A stretch of 5,228 bases of DNA from Erysipelotrichaceae bacterium (GTDB lineage: Bacteria > Bacillota_I > Bacilli_A > Erysipelotrichales > Erysipelotrichaceae): contig JAGACP010000071.1 in assembly GCA_017614055.1 (NCBI GenBank), forward strand, positions 1 to 5,228. The letters are read 5' to 3'. The translations under genes and the position numbers were made by a program. Position 1 is the first letter of the stretch; every line of letters starts with the position of its first letter. The notes beneath the pieces were generated by a model, which was given only the letters and a program-made list of their open reading frames with translations, was not told the origin of the DNA and did not search any database. This document shows, one piece after another, positions 4,613 through 5,228 of this stretch.

Positions 4613-5128
4613 CTAGTCGATGAGTCCGGCCTTCTTCAGCCTCACGATAAGAACAGGGATCAGGATCAGCTGGATCACGATGCCCGGAAGAGCGGTGATG
4701 AACGCAGCCGAAGTCCACGCCTGCATCGAATAAGAACCTGCCTTGAACACCAGGGCGTTGAGAACGCCGTAGGTCAGTCTTCCCGCCAGCATGGCCAGGA
4801 TGAGCACGATGTAGGTCTTTGCCGTGACATTTTTGATCTTGATCAGTCTCGACAGCAGCCCCGTCATCAGACCGTATACGGCAAGTTCGCACAGCATGCC
4901 CGGAAGAACGGGTGCAGGAGGCATGCCGAAGATCAGATGCGACAGCAGCGGTGTTGCCACGCCGCAGATCAGTCCGAACAGAGGGCCTACGACGAATCCT
5001 GACATCAGTACGGGGATGTGCATCGGAAGAAATACGCTTCCCGCATTCGGGATGGCGTGGAAAGCCTGAGGCAGTACGACGCCCAGGGCAACGAACATTG
5101 CGGTAAGTACCAGTTGCTTTGTTTTCAT
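4613..5128 (-). CDS. ECF transporter S component (substrate-binding membrane subunit)
   Basis: This small, very hydrophobic 171-aa protein is likely the substrate-capture subunit of an energy-coupling factor vitamin or cofactor importer, working with EcfA, EcfA' and EcfT encoded elsewhere. About six membrane segments are visible (near 6-26, 36-53, 54-68, 74-96, 104-128, 141-163). The block SVFLPMHIPVLMSGFVVGP (31-49) and the following GLICGVATPLLSHLIFGMPP (52-71) are characteristic of one ECF_trnsprt subfamily of S proteins; related sequences are predicted for pantothenate or other vitamins, but the substrate cannot be fixed here. The N-terminal region has the small-residue pattern (LTAMFVALGVVLP, 8-20) that docks EcfT in S components. 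ATG at 5128 follows TAAGGAG (5134-5140) at 5 nt. No other transporter subunit is adjacent, which is usual for group II ECF systems. An attenuator-like hairpin in the leader suggests riboswitch-type control. Confidence 0.85.
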   Translation of the reverse strand: MKTKQLVLTAMFVALGVVLPQAFHAIPNAGSVFLPMHIPVLMSGFVVGPLFGLICGVATPLLSHLIFGMPPAPVLPGMLCELAVYGLMTGLLSRLIKIKNVTAKTYIVLILAMLAGRLTYGVLNALVFKAGSYSMQAWTSAAFITALPGIVIQLILIPVLIVRLKKAGLID

Positions 5129-5140
5129 GTTTTCTCCTTA

Positions 5141-5183
5141 AATAAAACAAAAGATATCCTTTTCCTTCTGGAAAAACGATATC
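5141..5183 (-). terminator. Leader terminator (attenuator) upstream of the S-component gene
   Basis: On the minus strand, GATATC-G-TTTTTCC (5183-5170), loop AGAA (5166-5169), and GGAAAAGGATATC (5165-5153) form 13 pairs including a G-U wobble, with one bulged G. A tail TTTTGTTTTATTT follows. It ends directly before the ribosome binding site, the place for a regulated terminator in a leader. It could instead be the terminator of an upstream minus-strand gene beyond the edge, with the S-component promoter unseen. Confidence 0.75.
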
Positions 5184-5228
5184 TTCATGATATCCATGCA
5201 GATGAATCTATATGCCTGAGGCTTCAGC
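5178..5228 (-). promoter_or_regulatory. Partial leader with candidate antiterminator
   Basis: On the minus strand, GATATC (5189-5194) can pair with GATATC (5178-5183) over a 5-nt ATGAA loop, which would break the terminator because the second copy is its 5' arm. Competing pairings exist further upstream: CATG (5195-5198) with CATG (5186-5189), and TTCAT (5202-5206) with ATGAA (5184-5188). Further upstream are AGAT-TC-ATCT and a GCCT-C-AGGC repeat. I cannot match it to a known riboswitch class, and it runs off the window. Confidence 0.4.

Noticed and set aside
4521..5150. 209-codon open frame on - in another register over the S-component gene
   Set aside because: Arg- and His-rich low-plausibility protein; the frame that encodes six membrane helices with a proper ribosome binding site is the real one.
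1..5228. CRISPR array, IS element, tRNA or phage remnant
   Set aside because: No regularly spaced repeats, no transposase or integrase motifs, no tRNA-like cloverleaf with CCA end and no target-site duplications were seen.

Overview
The window reads as ordinary chromosome of a Gram-positive bacterium of the Bacillota. The evidence is strong AGGAGG-type ribosome binding sites, a HrcA/CIRCE heat-shock operator, an Xpt-type xanthine phosphoribosyltransferase, a DgkB/YegS-type lipid kinase, an ECF-transporter S component and short intergenic gaps with intrinsic terminators. Base composition looks intermediate rather than very AT-rich, and Ile ATA and Arg AGA codons are common. An Erysipelotrichia-like host would fit, but that is a guess. 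There are no IS elements, phage genes, CRISPR arrays, tRNAs or rRNAs.

Layout from left to right: (1) a Cof-type HAD phosphatase, cut by the left edge, on +; (2) a MntP-family manganese efflux pump on +; (3) an unrecognised 134-aa protein on -; (4) a BrnA-like ribbon-helix-helix protein on - with no toxin partner; (5) xpt on -; (6) a DagK/YegS-type lipid kinase on +, divergent from xpt; (7) a small heat shock protein (Hsp20) on -; (8) an ECF transporter S component on -. Almost every gene looks like its own transcription unit. Hairpin terminators lie at about 769-803, 1383-1412 (bidirectional), 1923-1968, 2388-2418, 3971-4007 (bidirectional) and 4559-4586. A seventh hairpin with a U-rich tail sits inside the leader of the last gene (5141-5183). 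The genes share no pathway; each is a stand-alone housekeeping or stress function (phosphate-ester hydrolysis, Mn export, purine salvage, lipid phosphorylation, protein-folding stress, vitamin uptake).

The interest is mainly regulatory. The hsp20 promoter carries one clear CIRCE operator over its -35 box and a second, degenerate CIRCE half-overlapping it. Its 5' leader can fold so that the Shine-Dalgarno is fully paired, and a competing hairpin uses the same CCCUU segment, which suggests an RNA thermometer beneath HrcA control. The S-component gene is preceded by a probable attenuator containing three GATATC copies, whose sensing part probably lies beyond the right edge. The two + strand genes whose starts are visible (mntP and the lipid kinase) lack Shine-Dalgarno sequences and have -10-like boxes 7-9 nt before the start codon, so they may be leaderless. 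The BrnA-like gene has a good sigma-A-type promoter overlapped by TGTA/TACA repeats, which suit autoregulation.
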